Assembly: GCF_004000885.1 (NCBI RefSeq)
Contig: NZ_BIMC01000013.1
Coordinates: 62,001-126,000 of the forward strand
DNA from: Paenibacillus glucanolyticus NBRC 15330
GTDB taxonomy: Bacteria > Bacillota > Bacilli > Paenibacillales > Paenibacillaceae
Length of the DNA stretch: 64,000 nucleotides
Reading direction: 5' to 3'
Shown here: piece by piece, positions 17,158 through 25,020 of the stretch
Numbering within the stretch: position 1 is the first letter of the stretch
Layout of the letters: each line of letters starts with the position of its first letter
The notes under the pieces: generated by a model
Told to the model about the DNA's origin: nothing
The model's input: only the letters and a program-made list of their open reading frames with translations
The model's database searches: none
Position numbers and translations under genes: made by a program

Positions 17158-17345
17158 TGCTCACTCTTCCTTTCTTACACTCTGCCTCTTCCAACTTTCG
17201 TGCTTCTGTCGCAAGTTTTAAAGCTTTTGTTCTAAGTCTTCCTGCATTAACATAATCGACTTTTAAAGCAGCTGCCTTTTATCTAGTCTCCCAAAGTCCT
17301 GCTCTATTATACAAATCTGCCGCTTTTTTCTTCCTCTTGTCACAT
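17158..17345 (-). pseudogene. Small gene with in-frame TAA
   Basis: One frame reads KRKKKAADLYNRAGLWETR, TAA, then KAAALKVDYVNAGRLRTKAL and KLATEARKLEEAECKKGR. The frame is clearly coding on both sides of the stop and overlaps the start of the next gene. A TGAATA motif lies at 17354. Confidence 0.4.
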
Positions 17346-17352
17346 ACTCACC

Positions 17353-17565
17353 CTATTCATCTTGATATATGACCTTTTTCAAAGCCATGTTGTCTATGTA
17401 TTTTACAAAACCAGCGATCGTAACCGATTTACCTTGTTGGATGCATTCTTGAACATAGAACTTAAAACCTTCGCCTATGTCAGATAACCAGTCTTGGCCA
17501 AAACCACCATCATATGCCGACTGTTCATATGCCTCTAACTTTTCGAGTAATTTTTCTGCGATCAT
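17353..17565 (-). CDS. Hypothetical protein
   Basis: Seventy residues, MIAEKLLEKLEAYEQSAYDG, AAGGAGGG 7 nt before the ATG. Soluble helical protein. TGA stop overlaps the TGAATA motif. Function unknown. Confidence 0.6.
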   Translation of the reverse strand: MIAEKLLEKLEAYEQSAYDGGFGQDWLSDIGEGFKFYVQECIQQGKSVTIAGFVKYIDNMALKKVIYQDE

Positions 17566-17606
17566 GCCTTTCCCTCCTTATGGATAAAATCAGCCTTAAT
17601 CTTTAG

Positions 17607-17687
17607 TTACCTCAAAAGCATAGATGCATAATAAGCGTAAAAATACTCGTTCTGATGCTCTATAAATTCTTCTGACGTTCTTTCTAC
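17607..17687 (-). pseudogene. Short coding scrap
   Basis: RTSEEFIEHQNEYFYAYYAS then MLLR and stop; no start codon. Looks like the 3' end of a small lost gene. Confidence 0.25.
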
Positions 17688-17792
17688 TTAAGGAATACCG
17701 ACAGGACTAAACCTAACACCGATCCAGTCAAGAGCATGATTGTCCAATGCTAATTTAATCTTTTCAAACTTGCACTGCTGATACCCTCCTTT

Positions 17793-18125
17793 TCAATATG
17801 TAGCTGTATAAGCTTTTACTAGATCTTTCGCCATTGTGCCCACCGTCTCATCATCATGAATCTCATTAGACGTAATTTCAATCAGTAGATATAGTAATAA
17901 ATCTCTTGGATCGTATTCGGGATGAGTCTTATTTTTTTGCAGTTTTTCCTCAAAATGTTGAAGGTAGCTTCCAGATTCAATTTCACTTTTTTTGATAATG
18001 ATTTTATCCTCCACCACTTCGTGTATTGGAGTTACTTTACTGAATGCTTCTCAATACGTCCTCACCCTTCCGCTTGTGTACTCTTTCACTTCAAGTATCA
18101 GTCTATCAATTGCAATTTTTTTCAT
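17793..18125 (-). pseudogene. Gene interrupted by one in-frame TGA
   Basis: A good start (GAGG, ATG at 18125) opens MKKIAIDRLILEVKEYTSGR and VRTY, then TGA (18051-18053), then in the same frame EAFSKVTPIHEVVEDKIIIK and on to DLVKAYTATY at 17793. Changing the TGA to TGG would restore a 110-residue protein. The downstream part alone could start at GTG 18017 but has no ribosome site. Function unknown. Confidence 0.55.
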
Positions 18126-18133
18126 TCTTACAT

Positions 18134-18340
18134 TTACATCCTCACAGAGATCCAATGGGCAATCATGGCAGCCAATGGAAGGGAAATATAAAAACCGATA
18201 TGCAAAAGTGAAATCTTCTCCTTCTTTTTAATATGCAAGATTAATCCAACAACTGCCGCAAATAACATGAGTAGTACATAAAAAACAACTATATTTTGTG
18301 ACATGAATTTATCATTCTCCCAGTGAGATTTGATATTCAT
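18134..18340 (-). CDS. Small two-TM protein
   Basis: Sixty-eight residues from ATG 18340 or 56 from ATG 18304 (MSQNIVVFYVLLMLFAAVVG). Two membrane helices with a basic loop (HIKKKEK). Its end is 8 bp from the start of the interrupted gene, so they share a transcript. Function unknown. Confidence 0.5.
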   Translation of the reverse strand: MNIKSHWENDKFMSQNIVVFYVLLMLFAAVVGLILHIKKKEKISLLHIGFYISLPLAAMIAHWISVRM

Positions 18341-18447
18341 TATGATTCTTCGTTCTACGGCCTTACCATCACTTCGTTTTACAGATCTGTTAGAGAAAAA
18401 GGAATTCCTGTTCTAATACAATCCTTGATAAAAAACGGTAGTCCTTA

Positions 18448-18717
18448 TTACCCTCTTTCTCTTCCAAAGCAGTATCTTTCAAGTTCACGTATTCTCATAA
18501 GAATATAATCAGTACTACTATTATTATTTATAGGTATTTCTTTATTCTGCTCTTGAAGATTTTTTATAATTTTGTTGAATATTTCATAGTCTTTGATTAT
18601 GTCATCTAAGAACTCATTGACCTGATCTTCTTTATATCCTAACCATGATCTATCAAATTCTTTATTATGTATATCAAGTGCAGTGTATTTGGGTTTTAGT
18701 TTGGTTGTTTCACTCAT
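18448..18717 (-). CDS. GpsB/DivIVA-domain protein
   Basis: Eighty-nine residues from the ATG of MSETTKLKPKYTALDIHNKE. The N-terminal half carries the DivIVA/GpsB signature: DIHNKEFDRSWLGYKEDQVN and EFLDDIIKDYEIFNKIIKNL, and the C-terminus TDYILMRIRELERYCFG matches the trimerising end of GpsB. GpsB coordinates cell-wall synthesis and division. Host GpsB is about 98 residues. The surface contacts around GY in the DivIVA fold are present. A mobile-element copy could compete with, or redirect, host division machinery. The gene precedes the small-gene array and follows the two-TM gene at 18791. Confidence 0.8.
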   Translation of the reverse strand: MSETTKLKPKYTALDIHNKEFDRSWLGYKEDQVNEFLDDIIKDYEIFNKIIKNLQEQNKEIPINNNSSTDYILMRIRELERYCFGRERG

Positions 18718-18790
18718 CCTCAATTCAACCCTTTCTATGTTATTTTTTAGATTATTGTTGAATTTCTTTGGAGTCTCGTTAATGTTTTTT

Positions 18791-19309
18791 TTACTTTGTA
18801 GAAAGTGTTTCTGTAGATCCAAAGAAAATATAATAATCGGTATCCTCTGGAATACCGTACTTCGATAATCCTTCCAGCCTAACTTTCACTAATTTATCTT
18901 CATTTGTTTCCGACACCATAACACTATCAACTTCAAGAACTTTGACCTCTACGCAACTATCTACTGAAACCTTAGCTTTATTGAAGTTAATGTCAGCGTA
19001 TAAATATTTGATCTCTTCGTTTGGGAGCATACGAGCATATGTAGGTAGATTTTCATTCTTCCAAGCTTGAACAGCCTCTTTGTGATTCGGAATTTCTTTA
19101 GAGTCATGGTTAAGCATGGAAAAGAGAAAGCATAGGAAAGATATTGCACAAACTAATCCAATGACATGTTTAAGTTCTGCTAGTACATATTCGGATAGAA
19201 ATAATGAAAGCCAAAATAAAAAAAGGAGGATCGACAACCCTCCAAACAACCAGATATACAACGTTGAAGGTTCGGAAGGATATAAAGCGATGAGTTCTTC
19301 TTTTGACAT
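18791..19309 (-). CDS. Two-TM protein, paralogue family member A
   Basis: One hundred and seventy-two residues from ATG 19309 (MSKEELIALYPSEPSTLYIW), with AGGGTG upstream; the longer frame lacks a site. Two membrane helices (about 20-40 and 48-70), then a 100-residue outer domain with QAWKNENLPTYARMLP and KVRLEGLSKYGIPEDTDYYI. The same plan (xKEELIxLYP start, two helices, W-K/E-x-P motif, GLSxYGI-type end) is shared with the genes at 38031 and 38616. Function unknown. Confidence 0.65.
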   Translation of the reverse strand: MSKEELIALYPSEPSTLYIWLFGGLSILLFLFWLSLFLSEYVLAELKHVIGLVCAISFLCFLFSMLNHDSKEIPNHKEAVQAWKNENLPTYARMLPNEEIKYLYADINFNKAKVSVDSCVEVKVLEVDSVMVSETNEDKLVKVRLEGLSKYGIPEDTDYYIFFGSTETLSTK

Positions 19310-19560
19310 TTTATTCACCCTCTCAACTAAATTACTTAGGCATTGAAATACGGACGTTAATAACTTGCATATCATACTTCCCTAAATCACCGAATTCACA
19401 TAAATTATAGATCATCTGTATCTCTTTCGAGAAATTAAAACCAGTTTATTTTTATTGAATTGATACGCCATCGACAATCATCTTTTTATGAAGTGAGACA
19501 CAATGGTATGGTACGGATTGAAGTCTAGCCACTTTAAGGATCAATATTAACTTAAACCAA

Positions 19561-19589
19561 AACAAAAATAGCCGCCCTTTCGGACGGCC
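19561..19589 (-). terminator. Terminator without an obvious gene
   Basis: GCCGTCC GAAA GGGCGGC stem on the minus strand followed by TATTTTTGTTTT. Confidence 0.65.
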
Positions 19590-19595
19590 CTCTTA

Positions 19596-19618
19596 TAATA
19601 CCTGGATTCCAGGTATTA
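19596..19618. promoter_or_regulatory. Perfect palindrome, possible operator
   Basis: Arms TAATACCTGG and CCAGGTATTA are exact inverted repeats around a 3-bp centre (ATT). It lies between divergent units and could bind a dimeric repressor. Confidence 0.4.
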
Positions 19619-19777
19619 ATATCTTTCCCCGAACTCATACACTAGACGACAAAATGATCCATTCTCTAACGCCAACTAATACAATTTTATGTATAATTTT
19701 GAGTTAAGTCTGTACTATCATTTCTACTGTAAATAAAAAGTTGAGAATATATTCGCAAATTATAACAAAATCATCCA

Positions 19778-19822
19778 TTGATTAGGGAGCGTATGTTTGG
19801 TTATAATACAAACAAACGTTCC
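19778..19822 (+). promoter_or_regulatory. LexA-controlled promoter
   Basis: TTGATT (19778-19783), an 18-bp spacer and TATAAT (19802-19807) make a sigma-A promoter. CAAACAAACGTTCC at 19809-19822 matches the Bacillus LexA/DinR box CGAACRNRYGTTYC with one mismatch and sits at the start site. A second, weaker box (GGAGCGTATGTTTG, two mismatches on the other strand) lies in the spacer at 19786-19799. Induction by DNA damage is expected. Confidence 0.75.
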
Positions 19823-19842
19823 CTTTTAGAGGTGGATTAGAT

Positions 19843-20223
19843 ATGGGTATCGGACTTAAGTTAAACGAAACTAAATTAGTGAAGGATTATATTTTACTTC
19901 CTCTCCTACTCGATGTACTGGAGAAGGATCGTTCTTTGCTTTCACGATCAGATTTAAAAACTGTGGATCTTACCAATGTAATGATCGACCGTTTGCAAAA
20001 AGCTGCATTAACGGACTTAACAAAAGCTCGCATAAAGATGCGCGAGACTGGTTTAAAAGTTTACGAAAATAAAAAAACAAGTATTGGGGTAGAAGTTGAA
20101 TTTGTCTGCAGAGGGTATCGCCATAAGATTTCGATGCTATGGGGGCTCATCGAGGCTGAAATTGAGCAAAGATCTTACAATTATCTTGGGTTTAATATTG
20201 AGGACAAGGGGTGGCCAGTTTGA
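19843..20223 (+). CDS. Hypothetical protein of SOS cassette
   Basis: One hundred and twenty-six residues beginning MGIGLKLNETKLVKDYILLP; TAGAGGTGG precedes the ATG. Helical, with SIGVEVEFVCRGYRHKISML in the second half. It is first in the LexA-controlled operon and overlaps the polymerase gene by 13 bp, so the two are translationally coupled. It is often such small proteins that accompany plasmid uvrX genes; role unknown. Confidence 0.7.
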   Translation: MGIGLKLNETKLVKDYILLPLLLDVLEKDRSLLSRSDLKTVDLTNVMIDRLQKAALTDLTKARIKMRETGLKVYENKKTSIGVEVEFVCRGYRHKISMLWGLIEAEIEQRSYNYLGFNIEDKGWPV

Positions 20224-21491
20224 AATCATCTAACCGAGTAATAATGTTAGGGGATTGTCAGTCCTTTTATGCTTCTGTAGAGAAAGCAGATCATCCCGAG
20301 TACAAAGACCGCCCTTTGGTCGTTGCAGGTGACCCTGAGCGCCGCTCTGGAATTGTTCTTGCTGCTTGCCCACTTGCAAAAGGTAAAGGCATAACCACTG
20401 CTGAAAGGCTGGGTGAAGCGCTCGCTAAATGTCCAGATCTCGTTGTTATTAAACCCAGGATGCAAAAGTACATTGATGTCTCTATGCAGATAACAGAGAT
20501 TTATAAGACCTTTACTGATTTAGTTGAGCCGTATAGCATAGACGAACAATTTCTTGATGTTACAGGGAGCATGCATTTATTTGCCGAGTCTTCTGAAGAG
20601 TTGGCCAATATGATCCAATCACAAGTTCAAGAGGCAACAGGAGTATATACTCGGTTCGGGATAGCCGAAACGAAAATACTAGCTAAGACCGCTTGCGATA
20701 ATTATGCCAAGAAGAATCCATCCGGCATATACACTTTGACCAAAGAAATGCTCCCTGAGACGCTCTGGAAACGACCCGTCAGCGACATGTTCATGGCTGG
20801 GAGTAAGATGACTCGCCATTTTACTGTTATGGGACTTCCTACGATCGGCAGCGTTGCTCAGACGCCACTTGGAAAGTTAAAACAGATGATGCGCAGAAAG
20901 TTCGGGAAAAATTCTGACATCAAGGCGGAAATGTATTGGCGGATCGCTAATGGAATTGATGATAGTCCGGTTCGTCCAGGAACACATCAGGTTGCTCCTA
21001 AGTCGGTTGGACACATGATAACACTACCTCGTGATTATGCAAAACTGGAGGAAATTAAGGTCGTTCTCCTTGAGCAAACGGAGCTTGTCTGCCAGCGTTG
21101 CCGAGGTCTAGGTTTTATGGCACACGTAGTCTCTGTTGGTTGCATGGGTGCTGATTTCGACCGGCCGACTGGGTTCAGCAGGCAGATAAAGATGGAAGAT
21201 CCTTCAAATATCACGAATCAGGTATACAGTTGGGCGTGCAGGCTTCTTGAAATGTATTGGGATGGACTTCCGATTCGGAGAATTGGCATAAGTGTGACAC
21301 AACTTACAACTGACACGGAATATCAGTTATCTTTATTTGATACTCGTCGAGAGAAATCAATGGCACTTGAGCGGGTTACTGATGCGCTGAAGAATAAATA
21401 TGGAGAATCAATTGTTATGAGGGCAGTTTCCAAAACTGAAGCGGGTCAAGCGATCGATCGCTCTGCGAAGATAGGAGGACATTATAAATGA
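20211..21491 (+). CDS. uvrX: Y-family DNA polymerase, UvrX type
   Basis: About 426 residues. It carries the two catalytic motifs of Y-family translesion polymerases: LGDCQSFYASVE (metal-binding Asp15) and YSIDEQFLDVTGS (Asp111, Glu112). Sequence character fits UvrX/YqjW-type proteins from Bacillus phages and plasmids rather than DinB. It copies damaged DNA with low fidelity. The start is GTG 20211 or TTG 20220 (AAGGGG 7 nt before the latter). It ends in GGHYK, typical of the family. The gene sits between its upstream partner and the YolD-like gene, all behind the LexA promoter. Confidence 0.9.
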   Translation: MASLKSSNRVIMLGDCQSFYASVEKADHPEYKDRPLVVAGDPERRSGIVLAACPLAKGKGITTAERLGEALAKCPDLVVIKPRMQKYIDVSMQITEIYKTFTDLVEPYSIDEQFLDVTGSMHLFAESSEELANMIQSQVQEATGVYTRFGIAETKILAKTACDNYAKKNPSGIYTLTKEMLPETLWKRPVSDMFMAGSKMTRHFTVMGLPTIGSVAQTPLGKLKQMMRRKFGKNSDIKAEMYWRIANGIDDSPVRPGTHQVAPKSVGHMITLPRDYAKLEEIKVVLLEQTELVCQRCRGLGFMAHVVSVGCMGADFDRPTGFSRQIKMEDPSNITNQVYSWACRLLEMYWDGLPIRRIGISVTQLTTDTEYQLSLFDTRREKSMALERVTDALKNKYGESIVMRAVSKTEAGQAIDRSAKIGGHYK

Positions 21492-21823
21492 CACGTAAAT
21501 TACTTGATGGTAACGGACTCTGGGAGTCAAGTCGTATGATGCTGCCGGAACATAAGTATGCAATTAATCGTAAACAACATGAGGAGGGGCGAAAAAATAA
21601 ACCAATACTGGATGGACAGGAAATCGAGCTGATTGAGACTGCATTAGTCGAGTCTTTTCATGAACATCGTAGCGTTACAGTACAGATTTTTGATGAATAT
21701 CAAGATGTTAACTTTACAGGAATCGTGACTGTGATTCATACTTATAGACGGGAGATAAAACTTTCGATCTCATCTGGTGAATGGGAATGGATTAAAATTG
21801 AAGACATTATTTCAGTATCGTAA
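21488..21823 (+). CDS. YolD-like protein
   Basis: One hundred and eleven residues: MTRKLLDGNGLWESSRMMLP, EHKYAINRKQHEEGRKNKP and a beta-rich end (QIFDEYQDVNFTGIVTVIHT). YolD-like proteins are standard partners of UvrX-type polymerases. AGGAGG lies within the end of uvrX and the ATG overlaps its stop (TAAATG), so translation is coupled. Confidence 0.85.
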   Translation: MTRKLLDGNGLWESSRMMLPEHKYAINRKQHEEGRKNKPILDGQEIELIETALVESFHEHRSVTVQIFDEYQDVNFTGIVTVIHTYRREIKLSISSGEWEWIKIEDIISVS

Positions 21824-21965
21824 TATCCCTCAACATATGCTATGAAAAGGCTATTTAAGCGAATTAAGCATCTCATAAAAATAGGGCTCTACGGATCTTT
21901 GTGGTGAAATCATAAATTCTAATATCTAGAGATTTACTCGGTTGTTCCTCTTCACAAAATCCGAA

Positions 21966-22011
21966 GAACCAAAAAAAACAAACGCTGACTAGCGATTTGT
22001 TTTTTTGGTTC
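21966..22011. terminator. Bidirectional terminator
   Basis: GAACCAAAAAAA-type arm pairs with TTTTTTTGGTTC around AACGCTGACTAGCGATT; A/T runs on both sides serve convergent units. Confidence 0.75.
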
Positions 22012-22040
22012 TATTTCTTTTTGTGCAGATTGCAGCTTTC

Positions 22041-22166
22041 CTAGATTCGATGATTTTTCTCTTCATCAGACTTATGATCAAACCACCACTCATCATACTC
22101 TTCGATACATTTACAAACTAAAGTGAGTTGTTTTGTAGAAACCCAGAAGCCATCCTCCCTGATCAC
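22041..22166 (-). CDS. Small acidic protein, GTG start
   Basis: Forty-one residues from GTG with AAGGAAAGGA upstream: MIREDGFWVSTKQLTLVCKC then IEEYDEWWFDHKSDEEKNHR. Composition is clearly coding (Trp-rich, acidic). Followed directly by the terminator at 21966. Function unknown. Confidence 0.45.
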   Translation of the reverse strand: MIREDGFWVSTKQLTLVCKCIEEYDEWWFDHKSDEEKNHRI

Positions 22167-22257
22167 TCCTTTCCTTACTTTAAACTAATACTCACTTTAT
22201 CGATTTATGGCCTTAGATCTTACGAATATAACTTCTTTGATAGCATATTACTTTGAA

Positions 22258-22884
22258 TTATTTATTGTCCCTTTTTGCTGCTCTTTCTAAAATAAAATCA
22301 TGATATATTTTCTGAATTTCCTCAGCTGTTGAACCGAAATATTCGCTTGCTGATTGGAAATTTCTTATATCAGCTCCGTTATCTTGGTTCAATTCATTCA
22401 CCTCATTGCTAATATAATTGTAAACATCATTTTTCGTATTTTGGCTATATTTAGATCCTGAAACTTTGGTGGAGTTAAACACGATTGTATACTCGATTAT
22501 TTTTGAGCCTTCTTTTTCAACTACATACTTCCCTGTATATAGCTTGTCATTAATGGGGATTTCAGAAAAAATAGTTAATCTAATGTTACCGAATGGTTTT
22601 CTTATAGATACATTTCTTAAGTACAAGTAGCCATCTTCATGAAAAAAAGTCGAACCAGTAAATGACTCATCTGTATCCCTATTAGCGCCCCAAGCAAAAT
22701 ATTTAGTATCAGGGGCGTTAGTTTTCACCCTAATATTGTAAGTATCATCCCCTTTTAGAAATACCACAGGTTCCTCAAAAAAAATTTCAATTGGTTCTAT
22801 TTTTTCCGAACAAGCAGACATAAGCACCAATATAAGGAAAAGCGAAGGAATCATTGTCCATCTATTAATATTAGACTTCTTCAT
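22258..22884 (-). CDS. Lipoprotein
   Basis: Two hundred and eight residues with a lipoprotein signal (SLFLILVLMSAC, Cys25 as lipid site). The first half is a beta domain (EPVVFLKGDDTYNIRVKTNA), the second a helical part with QSASEYFGSTAEEIQKIYHD. GGAGC precedes the ATG. Divergently transcribed from the receptor gene at 23154. Function unknown. Confidence 0.7.
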   Translation of the reverse strand: MKKSNINRWTMIPSLFLILVLMSACSEKIEPIEIFFEEPVVFLKGDDTYNIRVKTNAPDTKYFAWGANRDTDESFTGSTFFHEDGYLYLRNVSIRKPFGNIRLTIFSEIPINDKLYTGKYVVEKEGSKIIEYTIVFNSTKVSGSKYSQNTKNDVYNYISNEVNELNQDNGADIRNFQSASEYFGSTAEEIQKIYHDFILERAAKRDNK

Positions 22885-23153
22885 ATGTTGAGCTCCATTC
22901 TCTCGTTTTGTTCATTCGCATATCTTAAGGGTTTTATAAATCACTATATATATCGGCTTCTCTCAATCAAGATATAACCAATCTCGAATGAATTGCTGAT
23001 TAAACAAAATATTTCGTCGATAATGTTTAAAGTGTTTCAGATTTTATAGATAAATATTTAAAAAATATTGACCGCTGGTATATTTATACATTAAATTACT
23101 TAGTATAAAGAAATTATTTAGAAAATACTGGATTTGGATCTGGGGGGGTCTCA

Positions 23154-24557
23154 TTGGAACCTACAGACAGAACGATTAGTTCAGAATTGTTACGATATTT
23201 AAGGCAAGAGAATGTAACTATCTCATTCTTTGCAGATAAATCGGGGATCAACTCGGGGACTCTTAGCAGAATCATAAATGGGCAACAATCTATTTCCGTA
23301 TCAAGTCTTGATTTGATAACCAAGGCGATGAATCTTGAGGAAGGATCTTTATATTCTTTATACGCTAATGAAACTTGTATGTTATCTTCTCTCGATTGGA
23401 GACGGCTTGGACCTTTCATCAAACGGTGTGCTGAACTCAGGAAATTACAAATTATTGATCAAGTAGTTGGTTTGATGATGGATAGTCTCAGCTATGCAGC
23501 TGTGCTTTTTGAATGTGCGGAAAATTTATATATAGCAGGTTATAAAGATGCCGCAGTGATTATATACAAAAAAGTGGCTGAAAGTGAAAGATATCAGCAT
23601 GCAGAGAGGTTAGCCTTATGCCAATACAGAATATTTACTTGCTCACTAAATAAGAATCAAGAGCACAATTTGGAGTGTGCTTTACAACTTGAATCGTATG
23701 TATCACGTCTTGGTGAATCTGAGCAATTAGACGCATTAAAGGATCTCTCGAATATTTTTTTATCCTTACGAAAATGGACTAAAGCAAAATACTATGCACA
23801 ATTGATGGGTCGCATCTCTAAAAATCTTTACGATCGAAAAATAAATCGAAATAAACAGGGAAAAAAATCTGTAGTGCCGGCAAAACCACTGTTTGGTTAT
23901 ATTTTATATTCTAACTTGATGTTGGGTGCGATCGCTGCAGAAAACGCAGCGTATGACCAAGCTCTATATTACGTTTCCTGTTATGAAGATCTTAACTGGG
24001 TTGTAGAAACAGATAATGAATCAGAGCAAACCAAGAAACAATTCCAAGAGTGGGCAATAGGTAACAAGTATCTCTACCGGTTAATGTCAGGGAGTACTGA
24101 GGTATTGGAAGAGTACGTAGATTATATTTCTGTTCGTAAAAACGAGGTGTTGATGGCCCTATTTAAGATTGTTCAAGCAGCAAATTTGTATCGATTTGAT
24201 ATCGATAAGTATCTCGAACGATTTAGGGGTTATATATCTGATCAACTGGAAAGAAGCGAAACCGTGGGTAGCTATACGACTCATTTCTTTGATGATCGTT
24301 TTGCAAATTTTTTGACTGATGTAGGTTTATATTATTTGGGAAGAAACAATATCCATAATGGCGTTCGATATATATTGGATAGTTTGGCAGTTTCATATAA
24401 AATCAATAATGCAGCGAATATAGTGAGGTGCTGCAGCACAATCGAGAAAATTCGATCTAAAATAGATCACTCAGATCTCCAAAAATACGCTGCGATTATG
24501 AAGGAGGTTTACGATCAAGATGAAGAGAAAAATGGTGTTGCTATCATTAATTGCTAG
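23154..24557 (+). CDS. RRNPP-type peptide receptor (HTH plus TPR)
   Basis: About 467 residues from TTG with GGGGGGG 5 nt upstream. The N-terminus is a Cro/C1 helix-turn-helix (residues about 8-65: TISFFADKSGINSGTLSRII, NGQQSISVSSLDLITKAMNL). The remainder is all helical with TPR-like pairs (ECAENLYIAGYKDAAVIIYK, AYDQALYYVSCYEDL, VRYILDSLAVSYKINNAANI). This is the layout of PlcR, NprR, AimR and relatives, which bind a re-imported signalling peptide in the TPR groove and switch DNA binding. The gene is larger than AimR (about 380). An exported small peptide gene overlaps its 3' end, which makes the pair convincing. Possible promoter TTGACC near 23070. Confidence 0.82.
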   Translation: MEPTDRTISSELLRYLRQENVTISFFADKSGINSGTLSRIINGQQSISVSSLDLITKAMNLEEGSLYSLYANETCMLSSLDWRRLGPFIKRCAELRKLQIIDQVVGLMMDSLSYAAVLFECAENLYIAGYKDAAVIIYKKVAESERYQHAERLALCQYRIFTCSLNKNQEHNLECALQLESYVSRLGESEQLDALKDLSNIFLSLRKWTKAKYYAQLMGRISKNLYDRKINRNKQGKKSVVPAKPLFGYILYSNLMLGAIAAENAAYDQALYYVSCYEDLNWVVETDNESEQTKKQFQEWAIGNKYLYRLMSGSTEVLEEYVDYISVRKNEVLMALFKIVQAANLYRFDIDKYLERFRGYISDQLERSETVGSYTTHFFDDRFANFLTDVGLYYLGRNNIHNGVRYILDSLAVSYKINNAANIVRCCSTIEKIRSKIDHSDLQKYAAIMKEVYDQDEEKNGVAIINC

Positions 24558-24669
24558 TCTAGTGTTTCTGGTATTACCGAGCGGTATAAGTTCAGCGAAT
24601 GAAGCAAGTTTGATTATAAAGAAACCTTATACCGCTGCAAGTCCTCAACATGGTGAAGGCGGATGGTGA
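24520..24669 (+). CDS. Pro-peptide of the quorum-sensing pair
   Basis: Forty-nine residues, out of frame with and overlapping the last 38 bp of the receptor gene; AGGAGG lies 12 nt before the ATG. Sec signal: MKRKMVLLSLIASLVFLVLP then SGISSA as likely cleavage region. The processed part is NEASLIIKKPYTAASPQHGE-GGW. By analogy with Phr, NprX and AimP, the mature signal should be the last 5-8 residues, here HGEGGW or similar. Then comes a terminator. I know of no described peptide ending in this way, but I cannot search. Confidence 0.75.
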   Translation: MKRKMVLLSLIASLVFLVLPSGISSANEASLIIKKPYTAASPQHGEGGW

Positions 24670-24722
24670 ATAACATCCAATAGGGTGCAGTGTTTTTGCT
24701 TGTTGAAAAATAGTTTTCTGAT

Positions 24723-24760
24723 AAAAAGATGATTCCTGGTTACAGGAATCATCTTTTTTA
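24723..24760 (+). terminator. Rho-independent terminator of the peptide unit
   Basis: AAAAGATGATTCCTG and CAGGAATCATCTTTT arms with T6 run. Confidence 0.8.
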
Positions 24761-24850
24761 TGCAAAAACAATTTTATAGATGTACGGTTAAACGAGGATG
24801 TTAATGGAAAAGTATAACAAGGAATCGTTATAACATAAGGAGGAAAGTAA

Positions 24851-24889
24851 ATGATTAAAGTTACCTTAGATATACTCTGGGAGACCTAA
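24851..24889 (+). CDS. Tiny frame with strong ribosome site
   Basis: AAGGAGG, 7 nt, ATG and MIKVTLDILWET, then stop. Another frame goes on with NPDTQFCGYMLAPKSMKVN, so this may be a small peptide gene broken by a frameshift. Low certainty. Confidence 0.3.
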   Translation: MIKVTLDILWET

Positions 24890-24975
24890 CCCTGACACTC
24901 AATTTTGTGGATATATGTTGGCACCTAAAAGCATGAAAGTTAATTAAGGCTATCTTATCACAACACTATATTAGA

Positions 24976-25018
24976 ACAGAGCCGGTAAATCGCAAGAACG
25001 ATTTACCGGCTCTGTTTT
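24976..25018. terminator. Bidirectional terminator
   Basis: AGAGCCGGTAAATCG and CGATTTACCGGCTCT arms; it lies 3 bp beyond the stop of the leftward gene and also closes rightward transcription with TGTTTTTG. Confidence 0.8.
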
Positions 25019-25020
25019 TG

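Larger units (their letters stand above)
19310..19777. other. Intergenic region between divergent operons
   Basis: Contains a minus-strand terminator, a perfect palindrome and, at its right end, the promoter of the uvrX cassette; these are listed separately. No gene is supported. The terminator pointing left has no gene before it, which suggests a lost gene. Confidence 0.5.

Noticed and set aside
7374..18125. Programmed stop-codon readthrough or recoding across this region
   Set aside because: TAG, TAA and TGA all interrupt different genes, and no recoding structure or SECIS-like element is seen; ordinary gene decay explains it better.
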